From positions 1-64,000 of the forward strand of contig DASZXS010000025.1 of NCBI GenBank assembly GCA_035545735.1: DNA of 64,000 bases, in the 5' to 3' direction. The translations under genes were made by a program, and so were the position numbers. This stretch comes from JAJYKC01 sp035545735. Its GTDB lineage: Bacteria; Acidobacteriota; Terriglobia; Bryobacterales; Bryobacteraceae. Below, piece after piece: positions 55,401-63,212 of this stretch. The notes beneath the pieces are model-generated. The model had not been told where the DNA came from. It searched no databases and worked only from the letters and a program-made list of their open reading frames with translations. How positions within the stretch are numbered: the first letter of the stretch is position 1; every line of letters begins with the position of its first letter.

Positions 55401-55496
55401 CCCCAGATTGCGTAGATGCCACAGAGCCTCATCCTTCGAGGGACCGGTCTGGGCCACACCAATGGCCAGGCAAGCGATAAGAAGGGTCTTTCGCAC
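52407..55496 (-). CDS. Giant secreted TPR-FG-GAP-ASPIC/UnbV protein
   Basis: 1029 aa from the GTG at 55494-55496, which begins a signal peptide (RKTLLIACLAIGVAQ); a longer in-frame form runs into polar sequence and is rejected. Residues about 20-190 hold five TPR units (for example WFNLGIVYRKDGDVENATRQF, HYNLGVLYKQAGRMADAEKQF). An FG-GAP propeller follows (about 220-500, AAGDYDNDGLADLVVLTG), with an ASPIC/UnbV-like region (about 505-575). The C-terminal 430 residues are a separate, unassigned domain (starting CPMIWIWNGSEFEFVTDVLG). It is the first gene of the operon, divergent from a two-component system. Confidence 0.88.
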   Translation of the reverse strand: MRKTLLIACLAIGVAQTGPSKDEALWHLRNLGKAFYENPTTQVEAVAEFKKALDLDPGSARERLNYGLSLLRAGKTKEGVEELKKVQKQDPKLPHTWFNLGIVYRKDGDVENATRQFEEMVKLVPEEPVSHYNLGVLYKQAGRMADAEKQFEIAEKINPNLAAPHFQLYNVYRQAGKREQQMAQLATFQRLKKEQEGAAVPEDMEWCDYAEIYDPIESLPENIEPAPVKFDDVALVQAKDPKSAGVTLIDAFGTGHSDVIAWADGKAALYKQGVTLVKDSGLADLSGVISIAAGDYDNDGLADLVVLTGQGPKLLHNAKGKFVAQTAALPKGRFEKAVWVDFDHDYDLDLLLLGSRPVLLRNQGTAGFVDRTADFPFQPGEAIDAVPFRLMKDSKAIDVVVSYADHPGVIYRDDLAGHYSAEPVAALPAGARGLRVSDVNHDGWLDVVFHSGGILNREGKFVAGQGSDALMSVEADFDGDGRGDSASVAGSGAVVTRLNRSEGKSRWLSVQLAGIKNIKLAYQSEVEVKTGRLYTKKVYMGTPLHFDLRGYAAADTVRITWANGLVQNETKQAADKAYSYKEAQRLSGSCPMIWIWNGSEFEFVTDVLGVAPLGAMSGDGEFFPTNHREYIQLPKNALKAVNGRYEVRITEELSEVSYLDQVELLAVDHPAGMDIYTNEKWKSPPFPEFRLFGVTRRVNPVSAREDGGKDVTAEVLKIDKRYPNGFPHNLIGVAGMHSLTLDFGKNAARDNKSVLVLNGWVDWADGSTFLSAAQEGKGGLLPPYLQVKDRDGQWKTVIEDMGMPSGKPKTIAVDLSGKFLSASREVRIVTNMCVYWDEIFLSDGASAPDAQMHRLAAAAADVRFRGFSDSKIDPLRLQPETFFYQPAKTLSYWNPTPGLYTRYGDVTELVRRPDDQFVIMGSGDELRLHYPASEPPLRPGWTRDFILKVEGWAKDRDANTAYSQSVKPLPFHAMSRYPYPPDERYPDDAAHRAYEKKYNTRPALLLLRPLNEELSRGRAEANFGGEGTR

Positions 55497-55627
55497 CGAA
55501 CCATTATCCCTTGAACGCGGGATTCCCCGAAAAGGATAATCCTCGCCGGCCGCTCCCGGTCCCGGTCTCGATTTCTCTTTACAAATCCTCAAAGCCGTCC
55601 CTGGACCGTCATGCTACATTCAAGTTG

Positions 55628-56314
55628 GTGCGGCTCCTCATAGTCGACGACGACGTGGAACTCTGCGCCCTCCTGGGAGAATTCCTGAGGCGCGAGGGCT
55701 ACGGCGTCCAGAGCGAACACGATGGCCGCTCCGGCCTCGAACAGGCCATCAATGGTGGCTTTGACCTGGTGGTTCTCGATGTAATGCTGCCGGAAATGGA
55801 CGGCTTTGAGATCCTCAAACGGCTGCGCGCGAACAGCCGCGTGCCCGTCCTGATGCTCACCGCCCGGGGCGAAGACGTGGACCGGATTGTCGGCCTCGAA
55901 CTGGGCGCCGACGACTATCTTTCCAAGCCCTTCAATCCCCGCGAGCTCTCCGCCCGCATCCGCGCCATCCTGCGCCGTTCCGACGCCGCCCCGGCCACGG
56001 GAAAACTCGAGGTAAATGGCATCACGCTCGCGCCCGCCAGCCGCGAAGTCCATCGAGACGGCATCAAGGTGGAACTCACCACGCTTGAGTTCTCCATCCT
56101 CGAAATGCTGATGCGGTCCGCCGGGCGCGTGGTCTCTCGCGACGCGTTGATGGAGGGGCTCTACAACCGCAAAGCGACCCCCTACGATCGCTCGGTTGAC
56201 ATGCATGTCAGCCACCTCCGCCGCAAACTGGAGCAAAACCGGGCGATCATCAAAACGATTCGCGGCGTAGGATACCAGTTCTGCCGCACGCCTGAAGACA
56301 ACATTCAGGCATGA
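55628..56314 (+). CDS. OmpR/CpxR-family response regulator
   Basis: 228 aa from the GTG at 55628 (TTG at 55625 is an alternative). The receiver domain has DDD at 7-9, phospho-acceptor Asp51 (LVVLDVMLPEMDGFE), and the Lys in DDYLSKPFNP (about 101). The winged-helix domain (about 130-222) has LTTLEFSILEMLMRSAGRVVSR and VSHLRRKLEQ, most like CpxR. It overlaps the kinase gene by 4 nt. The divergent operon encodes exported proteins, so envelope stress control is plausible. Confidence 0.92.
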   Translation: MRLLIVDDDVELCALLGEFLRREGYGVQSEHDGRSGLEQAINGGFDLVVLDVMLPEMDGFEILKRLRANSRVPVLMLTARGEDVDRIVGLELGADDYLSKPFNPRELSARIRAILRRSDAAPATGKLEVNGITLAPASREVHRDGIKVELTTLEFSILEMLMRSAGRVVSRDALMEGLYNRKATPYDRSVDMHVSHLRRKLEQNRAIIKTIRGVGYQFCRTPEDNIQA

Positions 56315-57660
56315 GATCGCTGTTCACTAAAATTCTCGGCTGGTTTCTTCTCACCACACTGATCACGAGCGCCGGCATCGCGGTCACCTCGGCGTTGATC
56401 TTTGAAGCGAGCGAACCGCGCCGTCCTCCGCCCGCTGTTCCCCGTCCCTCCCGGCAACTGGACACGGCGCGCAACGCCTGGGAGACGGGAGGCGCCGCCG
56501 CGCTGCGCCAGGTTCTCTCGCGCTGGCACGGCCGCGGCAACCTTGAGGTCTATCTCGCGGACGCTCAAGGCCGGGATGTGCTCACGGGCAAGGACCTGTC
56601 CGAATATCTGCCGGCGCCGCGCGGCTCGCGCAGCTTTTTCGGCCGCTATTTTCGTTCCAGCTTCGCCCATCCTTCCGAAGATGGCAAATACTTTCTAATC
56701 ACCGTCTTTCCCCATCGCGGCGGGCCCTTCTGGTTTCTTCGCGTGCAGCATTTGTGGGTGCTCGGCGTCGCCATCCTTCTCTGTTACGCGCTCGCCTACC
56801 ATCTGTCCTCGCCCGTGCGCGCCCTTCAGCGCTCGGTGGACCGGTTCGGACGCGGCGACTTCTCCGCTCGCGTCGAATCGCGCCGCGGGGATGAGCTGGG
56901 GCAGCTCGCCCGCGCCTTCGACCGCATGGCCGACCGTATTCAAACGCTCCTCACCGCCGAGCGCCGCTTGTTGATGGATATCTCCCACGAATTGCGCAGC
57001 CCCCTGGCCCGCCTCAGCGTGGCTATCGAGCTCGCCCGCAGCGACAAAGACAACGAACTGACGCTCGACCGCATACAGCGGGAAGCCGACCGCCTCAACG
57101 AATTGATCGGGGAGCTTCTCGAAGTCACTCGCGCCGAGGGTGATCCTTCCTCGCAGCGCCGCGAGCCCCTTCAGTTCGATACGCTGGTCGCCGAGGTCGC
57201 GGGCGATTGCGCCATCGAAGCCACCGCGAAGAACTGCACGCTCAAGGTGCTCCGCAACGACACCGTGGAGATGTGGGGGAATGCCGAATTGCTCCGCCGC
57301 GCCGTCGAAAACGTGGTTCGGAACGCGATTCGCTATGCTCCCGAAGACACGGCCGTCGAAGTCTCGCTCACGCGGCGGACCGACGAGATTTTGGTACGCA
57401 TCCGCGATTACGGGCACGGAGTTCCGGAGGCCTCGCTCAACCGCATCTTCGACCCGTTCTATCGAGTGGATACAGCCCGTGGGCGCGATAGCGGCGGAGT
57501 CGGACTCGGCCTGTCCATCGCCCGCCGCGCCGTGGAATTGCATGGGGGAACACTTACGGCGAAAAACGCCAACCCGGGCCTGGAGGTGACTCTGGCCCTG
57601 CCGTCACCGAGGCTTGATCATGCGGATGCCCGACGGCAAAGCGAAGAGACTGTCGGGTAG
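56311..57660 (+). CDS. CpxA-like sensor histidine kinase
   Basis: 449 aa. Two membrane helices (about 8-28 and 148-165) border a small periplasmic sensor domain. A HAMP region (VDRFGRGDFSARVESRRGDE) leads to the H-box ISHELRSPLARLSVAIELA (His about 227). The ATPase domain has the N-box NVVRNAIRYAPED and G-boxes (DYGHGVPE, GVGLGLSIARRAVELHGG). Intact. Its last 57 bases overlap the 3' end of the convergent LolA-like gene, so its C-terminal tail is encoded antisense to that gene. Confidence 0.93.
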   Translation: MRSLFTKILGWFLLTTLITSAGIAVTSALIFEASEPRRPPPAVPRPSRQLDTARNAWETGGAAALRQVLSRWHGRGNLEVYLADAQGRDVLTGKDLSEYLPAPRGSRSFFGRYFRSSFAHPSEDGKYFLITVFPHRGGPFWFLRVQHLWVLGVAILLCYALAYHLSSPVRALQRSVDRFGRGDFSARVESRRGDELGQLARAFDRMADRIQTLLTAERRLLMDISHELRSPLARLSVAIELARSDKDNELTLDRIQREADRLNELIGELLEVTRAEGDPSSQRREPLQFDTLVAEVAGDCAIEATAKNCTLKVLRNDTVEMWGNAELLRRAVENVVRNAIRYAPEDTAVEVSLTRRTDEILVRIRDYGHGVPEASLNRIFDPFYRVDTARGRDSGGVGLGLSIARRAVELHGGTLTAKNANPGLEVTLALPSPRLDHADARRQSEETVG

Positions 57661-58431
57661 GTTCTGGTTGATGGTTACCGATTCCGAGAAAATCTGGCTG
57701 ATCTTTTCCCCGTTGCGGTCCCGCTCGATGGAAAACGGCCATTGCACTCCGCCGCCCGCATCGCGATATTTCGTGAAAACCGTTATTTCCTCATCGCGAT
57801 CCCTGGTTACCGGATTTCGGCGGTAAAAGCGCTGCCGCAGGGGCAGATGCGTCGTCTGGTCGATATACACCGTGGTGGTCTCGTTTTCGGCGTCGGTAAT
57901 GTCCACGATCTCCACCGGACGGTTGTCCAGCACATCGGCGCTGCGAAAATCCAGATACATCCCCTTCTCCGCCATCCTCTGATGCAGGATATAGAAGATA
58001 TCGTGCATCACGGTCTCGCGGTACCGTTCGAAGCGCTCCTTGGGCAGCGGCTGCGCCCCGCGAAAGGTGATCTGGTAGGCCTCGGTCTCGGTAAACAGAA
58101 CGCTGCCCGCGTCTTTCTTCTTCCCAAAATCCTCCCGCTCGCGGACGGTTAGTTTTCCGGGAGAGGGCGGCAGATACTGCGTAGAGATGCTGGCGATGGA
58201 AAGCCCGGTGAGCTTGTCGCGATAAAACGAGTAGGCCCGTCCCTGCTCCACCCGGTCGCGCATCGCCAGGAACGCAGGGCCGCCGATGGCCGCCAGGCAA
58301 TTATCGAGGACGCGCTTCGCCCGCTCGGCGCTCGTCTCGGCGCGCGCCGCAAGTCCCCCCAAGACCATCACCATGCCAAGAGCCAGCGCGCGGCGTCCCG
58401 CAGCCCCCGAATGTCCGCTCGCGATTCTCAT
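57604..58431 (-). CDS. LolA-like outer membrane lipoprotein-sorting family protein
   Basis: 275 aa with a signal peptide (ALALGMVMVLGGLAARAE). The mature part is a LolA/LolB-like half-barrel with AKRVLDNCLAAIGGPAFLAM, YIDQTTHLPLRQRFYRR and a closing WPFSIERDRNGEKI. Members bind lipid or lipoprotein, though these acidobacterial forms are not proven carriers. The start overlaps the M16 partner gene (ATGA), and the same fold is fused to that protein. The 3' end overlaps the histidine kinase gene. Confidence 0.85.
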   Translation of the reverse strand: MRIASGHSGAAGRRALALGMVMVLGGLAARAETSAERAKRVLDNCLAAIGGPAFLAMRDRVEQGRAYSFYRDKLTGLSIASISTQYLPPSPGKLTVREREDFGKKKDAGSVLFTETEAYQITFRGAQPLPKERFERYRETVMHDIFYILHQRMAEKGMYLDFRSADVLDNRPVEIVDITDAENETTTVYIDQTTHLPLRQRFYRRNPVTRDRDEEITVFTKYRDAGGGVQWPFSIERDRNGEKISQIFSESVTINQNLPDSLFALPSGIRMIKPR

Positions 58432-60557
58432 GGTTTCTTCGCAAGATCCTCCGTTTTCAGCCCCGCGTTAAACCGGTACCCCTTCACCTGAAGAACTGCA
58501 AAGGGCTGGCCGTCCCGCTGGATTGTGATTGCAAAGGGCAGCTTATATCCATTGACGTCCCGCCAGTCGGAATAAGATTCAACAACTTCACCCGAACCCG
58601 CCGGCGAATAGGTCACCTTCGCCGGCAGCGACGTCTTTTCATCCAGCTCCAGCGTCGCCTCATCGCCGCTCCTGCCGGAAATACGGACTGCCGCCGCGCC
58701 TTCCGCCGCAATGGCGCGGTCGGGATCCCGGTCGCTTAACGCAAGCCAGAAGAGCTGCCGGAATACCTGTTGGCGAGCCTGTTCCACCACCGCCGGAGGC
58801 ATGTCCATCACCTTCCCCCCTGACGCGATCCACCCGGTTTTCCCGTCCGAGAACACCACCTGCTTCCCGAACGGCATCTGGCGCTCCTGGCGCAGCGTGT
58901 CCGGGGCCAGAAACAAGCTCTCCTGCGCCACCTTCACTTCGCCGCCCGGGGACTGCAGCGTCCCTTCCGTCGTCACGGTTGCATCCCGGATCGCCGCCAG
59001 GCGGCTTTCCCCACCCAGTGCTTCGCGCACCCTCCCCAGCAGCGCTTTGCCCTTCGCAATTGCCTGCGGCGCGGCCGGCGCTTGAGCGGCCGGCCCGTCT
59101 TCCGGAAACGTCAGATCGATCTTATGAACCTCGCTTCCAAGCGCGCTCAACGGCGTCCCAAAATCCCGCGGATTCCCCACCGCCACCACGGTAAACGCGT
59201 CCGGCCGCCAGTATTCCTTCGCCACCCGCAGCACATCAGCCTTGGTGACGGCCGCAATGCCTTTCTGATATTGAAAAATGAAATCGTTCGGATAGTCGAA
59301 ATACGCGTACGTGAGCATGCGGACCAGCGTCTTGCTCGGGCTGTCGAACAAAAACACGAAGCTGTTCTCCACGCTGTCCTTCGCCGTCTTCAATTCCTGA
59401 TCCGTCACCTCGGCCGTCCTCATTTTTTCCACTTCTTCCCGGATCACTTTGAAGGTGGCTTCCGTGTATTTCGATTGCGTGCTGCCCGAAATGATGAACA
59501 ATCCCGGATGGTCGTAGTCGGCGCCCCAATTCGCACTGATATCGTAGGCGTAGCCAAGTCCCGTCCGCACTCTCCGCATCAACCGGCTTGAAAATCCCCC
59601 TCCCAAAATATCCGCGGCCACCGAGAGAGCGGGCAGGTCCTTGTCCCGCAAAGTGCCGGCCAGGTGGCCCATCTCGAAAAATGTCTGAGTGACGTCGGCC
59701 TTCTCCGCGAGGAAGATCCCAGGCGCGGGTTTCTTCACCACTTCCGGAAACGCCGCCGCGGGCTCCGGGCCGTACTGCCACGAACCCAGAACCTTTTCAA
59801 TTCTCGCCCTCATCTCCGCCGAATCGAAATCGCCATAAACGGCGAGCATGATGTTTTTCGGATAAAAGTAGCGCCGGTAGAACGTCACCAGGTCGGCGCG
59901 TTGAATCGCATCGATGTTGACGTAATTGATATCCCATCCATAGGGAGTGTCCTTGCCGTAAACCAGTCCGGCGAATTCCCGCTGGGCGATGCCGCCCGGA
60001 TCGTCGTTGCGGCGCGCGATGCTGCTGCGCCATTGCGTTTTCGCCAGGTCCACCTGGTCCTGCCGGAACTCGGGCGCGCTCAACACGTCTTTGAAAATTC
60101 CCAGAACCTCCGCCGTGTTCTCCTTGAGACACGAAAAAGACACGGACCCGCTGGTTTCTCCGATCCGGCTCTCCACCGACGCAGCGATATTTTCCAGCTC
60201 CGCGTCCAGTTGCTCGCCGGTTTTGCCTCCGCTCCCTCCCGTGCGCATCACCATGCCGGTGATATCGGCGACACCCTGCTTGCCCGGCGGATCGAACAGG
60301 TTTCCGGTGCGCACCAGGGCCGTCCCGCTCACCAGCGGCAGTTCGTGATTCTCCAGCAGGAACACCTTCATCCCGTTCGGCAGCTCAAACGTCACCGGGT
60401 TTGGAAGCGTAATCTTCCGCAAAGGGGGGAACTTCAGATTTTTATACGACGGCAGTGGAGCAGACGACGGAGAGACCAGTCCCTCCGCGGGCGCGGGCGC
60501 CTGCCCCCACAACGTCCCCAGAGGCAGCATCGCAACGCAAAGCAGACGGCGGATCAT
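58428..60557 (-). CDS. Inactive M16 peptidase-family protein fused to LolA-like domain
   Basis: 709 aa with a signal peptide (LLCVAMLPLGTLWGQ). The M16 (insulinase/pitrilysin) fold covers about 40-480. The zinc motif HxxEH is missing: the corresponding segment reads GVADITGMVMRTGG. Inactive M16 subunits normally pair with an active one, here the product of the preceding gene (4-nt overlap). The C-terminal 230 residues (from about 490, GKALLGRVREALGGESRLAA) form a LolA-like half-barrel, ending in LPFAITIQRDGQPFAVLQ. The fusion is similar to the free LolA-like protein encoded next. Confidence 0.9.
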   Translation of the reverse strand: MIRRLLCVAMLPLGTLWGQAPAPAEGLVSPSSAPLPSYKNLKFPPLRKITLPNPVTFELPNGMKVFLLENHELPLVSGTALVRTGNLFDPPGKQGVADITGMVMRTGGSGGKTGEQLDAELENIAASVESRIGETSGSVSFSCLKENTAEVLGIFKDVLSAPEFRQDQVDLAKTQWRSSIARRNDDPGGIAQREFAGLVYGKDTPYGWDINYVNIDAIQRADLVTFYRRYFYPKNIMLAVYGDFDSAEMRARIEKVLGSWQYGPEPAAAFPEVVKKPAPGIFLAEKADVTQTFFEMGHLAGTLRDKDLPALSVAADILGGGFSSRLMRRVRTGLGYAYDISANWGADYDHPGLFIISGSTQSKYTEATFKVIREEVEKMRTAEVTDQELKTAKDSVENSFVFLFDSPSKTLVRMLTYAYFDYPNDFIFQYQKGIAAVTKADVLRVAKEYWRPDAFTVVAVGNPRDFGTPLSALGSEVHKIDLTFPEDGPAAQAPAAPQAIAKGKALLGRVREALGGESRLAAIRDATVTTEGTLQSPGGEVKVAQESLFLAPDTLRQERQMPFGKQVVFSDGKTGWIASGGKVMDMPPAVVEQARQQVFRQLFWLALSDRDPDRAIAAEGAAAVRISGRSGDEATLELDEKTSLPAKVTYSPAGSGEVVESYSDWRDVNGYKLPFAITIQRDGQPFAVLQVKGYRFNAGLKTEDLAKKP

Positions 60558-62086
60558 TTCGCCTCCTTCGCCGCGTCATGCTCTTGACCGCTCGCCGGCG
60601 GAACGATGTAGGCCACGGTCCGCGTCTCCGGCTTCAGATATTGTTGGGCCACGCGCATCACGTCGTCGGGGGTGACCCGGTCGATCTCGTCAATCTCAGT
60701 AAACAGTTTCCGCCAATCGCCCTGCGTGGCGTAGTATTCGGTGAGCGCCGCCGCGAGCCCGGAATTGCTTGCTAATTTCCGGATCAACGCCGCCCGCTCC
60801 TTGGTCTTCACCCTTTGCAGTGTTTCGTCATCGACCTTCTTCGTTTTCAGACGCTCGATGATTTCATAACACGCCTTTTCGTTTTCCCCCACGCTGTGCC
60901 CCAGGTTGGGAATCAGGTAGAACACGAACAGGTTCGGATATTTGCCGCCGGGCAGTTCCGGGGATGCGAATGCGCCCAGCGCGAGCTTTCTGTCGCGCAC
61001 CAGTTCCTGGTACAGCATGGAAGTGCGGCCGCTCGACAGGATGTCGCTCAGCACGTTCAACGCGGCGTCGTCCTTGTCGCGGTCGTCCGGACGCTTGTAG
61101 GCTATCGCCAGGAACGGCTGCGACTCCGCCTCCACCTCCACCCGCTTCTCACCCTCCTGCGCCGGCTCAACCGTGCGCACCTCGGGCGGAAGCGGCCCCG
61201 CCGGCATACGCGCGAAGTATTTCTCCGCAAACCGCCGCGCCTGCGCCGGATCGACATCGCCCGCGATGCCGATGGTGATATTCGCCGGCACATAATGCTT
61301 CTTATAGAAATCCACCGCCTCGGTCCGCCGGAAGTTGTCGATGTCGCTCGCCCATCCCCCCGCCGGAACGCGGTAAGGGTGCGCCGCGAAAGCCGTCGCC
61401 AGCAGCATCTCGACCAGTTTCCCCTGCGGATTCGATTCCGAGCGCATGCGCCTCTCTTCCCGCACCACATCGCGCTCCTTGTAGAACTCCCGGAACACCG
61501 GGTCGATGAACCGCTCCGACTCCAGCAGAAACCATAATTCCATGCGGTTGGACGGCAGGCTGTAGTAAAACTCCGTCGAGTCTTCCGACGTCTCGGCGTT
61601 CAACCCCGCGCCGCCATTCTCTTCGATGATGCGTGGATAGGCGTTCGAATCGACATATGTCTCCGCCTTCGCCATCGCCGTCCTTAACGCTGCGCGCAGG
61701 GCTTCCAGTTTCCGGGCGTCGGCGTGAAAGGTCTTGTTGCGTTCGGCGTCGTACTGGTCGTAGATATGCTCCACCGCCGCGATGGCTTTCTTCTCCTCGG
61801 GATAATTCTTCGCGCCGATGGTTGACGTGCCTTTGAACGCCATGTGCTCCATCATGTGGGCGATGCCGCTGTCGCCGCTCGGATCGTCCACCGCCCCGGA
61901 ATTCACGTAGGAATGGAACGAAACCACAGGAGCGTCGTGCCGCTCCACGATGATGAAGTGCATCCCGTTGGCCAGGGTGAACTCCGTCACCTTCTTTTCG
62001 AACTGCTGCAATAGCTGTCCTTGCGCCGCGCACGCCAGAGCGCAAGCGGCAATCGCCCACCGCGCCGGTTGTTTGAATTCGAGCAT
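60554..62086 (-). CDS. M16-family zinc metallopeptidase (active subunit)
   Basis: 510 aa from the ATG at 62084-62086, preceded by GAGAGA; a longer form is rejected because it lacks a signal at its start. The signal peptide is WAIAACALACAAQGQ. The inverted zinc motif HMMEH (His77, Glu80, His81, in GIAHMMEHMAFKGT) and the downstream glutamates (LNAETSEDSTEFY) are intact. The enzyme is probably periplasmic, degrading peptides or processing exported proteins, as a heterodimer with the next gene product. Confidence 0.94.
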   Translation of the reverse strand: MLEFKQPARWAIAACALACAAQGQLLQQFEKKVTEFTLANGMHFIIVERHDAPVVSFHSYVNSGAVDDPSGDSGIAHMMEHMAFKGTSTIGAKNYPEEKKAIAAVEHIYDQYDAERNKTFHADARKLEALRAALRTAMAKAETYVDSNAYPRIIEENGGAGLNAETSEDSTEFYYSLPSNRMELWFLLESERFIDPVFREFYKERDVVREERRMRSESNPQGKLVEMLLATAFAAHPYRVPAGGWASDIDNFRRTEAVDFYKKHYVPANITIGIAGDVDPAQARRFAEKYFARMPAGPLPPEVRTVEPAQEGEKRVEVEAESQPFLAIAYKRPDDRDKDDAALNVLSDILSSGRTSMLYQELVRDRKLALGAFASPELPGGKYPNLFVFYLIPNLGHSVGENEKACYEIIERLKTKKVDDETLQRVKTKERAALIRKLASNSGLAAALTEYYATQGDWRKLFTEIDEIDRVTPDDVMRVAQQYLKPETRTVAYIVPPASGQEHDAAKEAK

Positions 62087-62179
62087 CGAGACTCTCTCAT
62101 TCGAAGGTACTAAAAAGCGCGCCGCCGGATCTTTGCCATTCTTGCAAATGACTTTCCCATGCTGAGATGATCTTTCATC

Positions 62180-63094
62180 ATGCGCAAGTGTCTCTTCGTT
62201 CTTATCGCCCTGGCCTGGGCCGCCACTCTGTCCGCGCAAAAGCCCGCCTGGGCTCCCCCGACCGGCCACCTGACTCTGCCCCTGTGGCCGCATGGCGCGC
62301 CGGGCGGCACGCCGGATCTGCCTCCGGAAGTCGACGCCACCACCGCCAAGGACGGCCTTGTCGCCGGAAAGGCGGTGATCCGCCTGGGCAATGTTTCAAA
62401 GCCTACGCTGACCCTCTATAAGCCGGTGGGCCGGAATACCGGCGCCGCGGTCGTGGTCTTTCCCGGCGGCGGCTATCATATCCTCGCGATCGATCTCGAA
62501 GGAACCGAGGTTTGTTCCTGGCTCGCATCGAAGGGCGTCTCCTGCGTGCTGGTGAAGTATCGCGTACCGAACACCGGCCCTTATCCGAAATCGGCGGCGG
62601 CCCTGCAGGATGCGCAGCGCGCGATTGGAATGGTCCGCGCCCATGCCGCGCAATGGCGCATCAACCCGCACAAAATCGGCGTGCTCGGTTTTTCCGCCGG
62701 CGCACACCTCTCGGTCGCGGTGAGCAATCTCTTCGATCACCGCCTCTATGAACCCGTCGACGCCGCCGATCAAGAGAGTTGCCGCCCCGACTTCGCGGTG
62801 ATCGTCTATCCCGCCTATATCGCACTCCCTAAGGAGAACTTCGCGCCAAATCCGGACATCCACGTCACCGCGCAGACCCCGCCGTCGTTCATCGTGCAGG
62901 CCGAGGACGACCCCGTCCACGTGGAAAACGCCACGGTCTACTTTCTCGCCCTGAAGAATGCGAAGGTCCCGGCGGAACTGCACATCTACGCCGAAGGAGG
63001 ACACGGCTACGGGCTGCGCCGCACCGCCCTGCCGGTAACAACATGGCCCCAAAGCGTGGAGACCTGGCTGCACACCATCCACGTCCTCCCGTAA
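62180..63094 (+). CDS. Secreted alpha/beta hydrolase (BD-FAE/esterase-like)
   Basis: 304 aa with a signal peptide (LFVLIALAWAATLSAQ). The oxyanion segment is VVFPGGGYHILA, the nucleophile elbow GVLGFSAGAHLS (Ser172), and the acid and base are probably QAEDDPVHVEN (about 246) and GGHGYGLR (about 275). This resembles acetyl-xylan or feruloyl esterases and related carbohydrate esterases; substrate unassigned. Divergent from the M16 operon. Confidence 0.9.
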   Translation: MRKCLFVLIALAWAATLSAQKPAWAPPTGHLTLPLWPHGAPGGTPDLPPEVDATTAKDGLVAGKAVIRLGNVSKPTLTLYKPVGRNTGAAVVVFPGGGYHILAIDLEGTEVCSWLASKGVSCVLVKYRVPNTGPYPKSAAALQDAQRAIGMVRAHAAQWRINPHKIGVLGFSAGAHLSVAVSNLFDHRLYEPVDAADQESCRPDFAVIVYPAYIALPKENFAPNPDIHVTAQTPPSFIVQAEDDPVHVENATVYFLALKNAKVPAELHIYAEGGHGYGLRRTALPVTTWPQSVETWLHTIHVLP

Positions 63095-63107
63095 GCCGTC
63101 CAGGATC

Positions 63108-63139
63108 ACCCCGCGCGCTCGCCTCCGAACACGCGGGGT
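63108..63139 (+). terminator. GC-rich hairpin downstream of the alpha/beta hydrolase gene
   Basis: ACCCCGCG at 63108-63115 pairs exactly with CGCGGGGT at 63132-63139 around a 16-nt loop, 14 nt after the hydrolase stop. There is no uridine tract right after it, only a short TTTT about 15 nt on, so it is a weak terminator candidate. Confidence 0.3.
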
Positions 63140-63212
63140 CGCTGATGATCCGGTTTTCCCCGACCGCGCTCCAGGCATTTCTCCGGTTAAGGGTGATAGA
63201 CTCTCACCCAAT

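Noticed and set aside
53139..55415. A 758-codon plus-strand open frame across the TPR-CRTAC1 gene
   Set aside because: It is antisense to a gene with clear TPR and FG-GAP motifs, shows no domain of its own, and arises from high GC content in the wobble positions.
55497..55627. CpxR-type direct-repeat box (GTAAA-N5-GTAAA)
   Set aside because: No such pair is present; only short inverted elements (GGAT-A-ATCC and ATCCC-N8-GGGAT) that could be chance.
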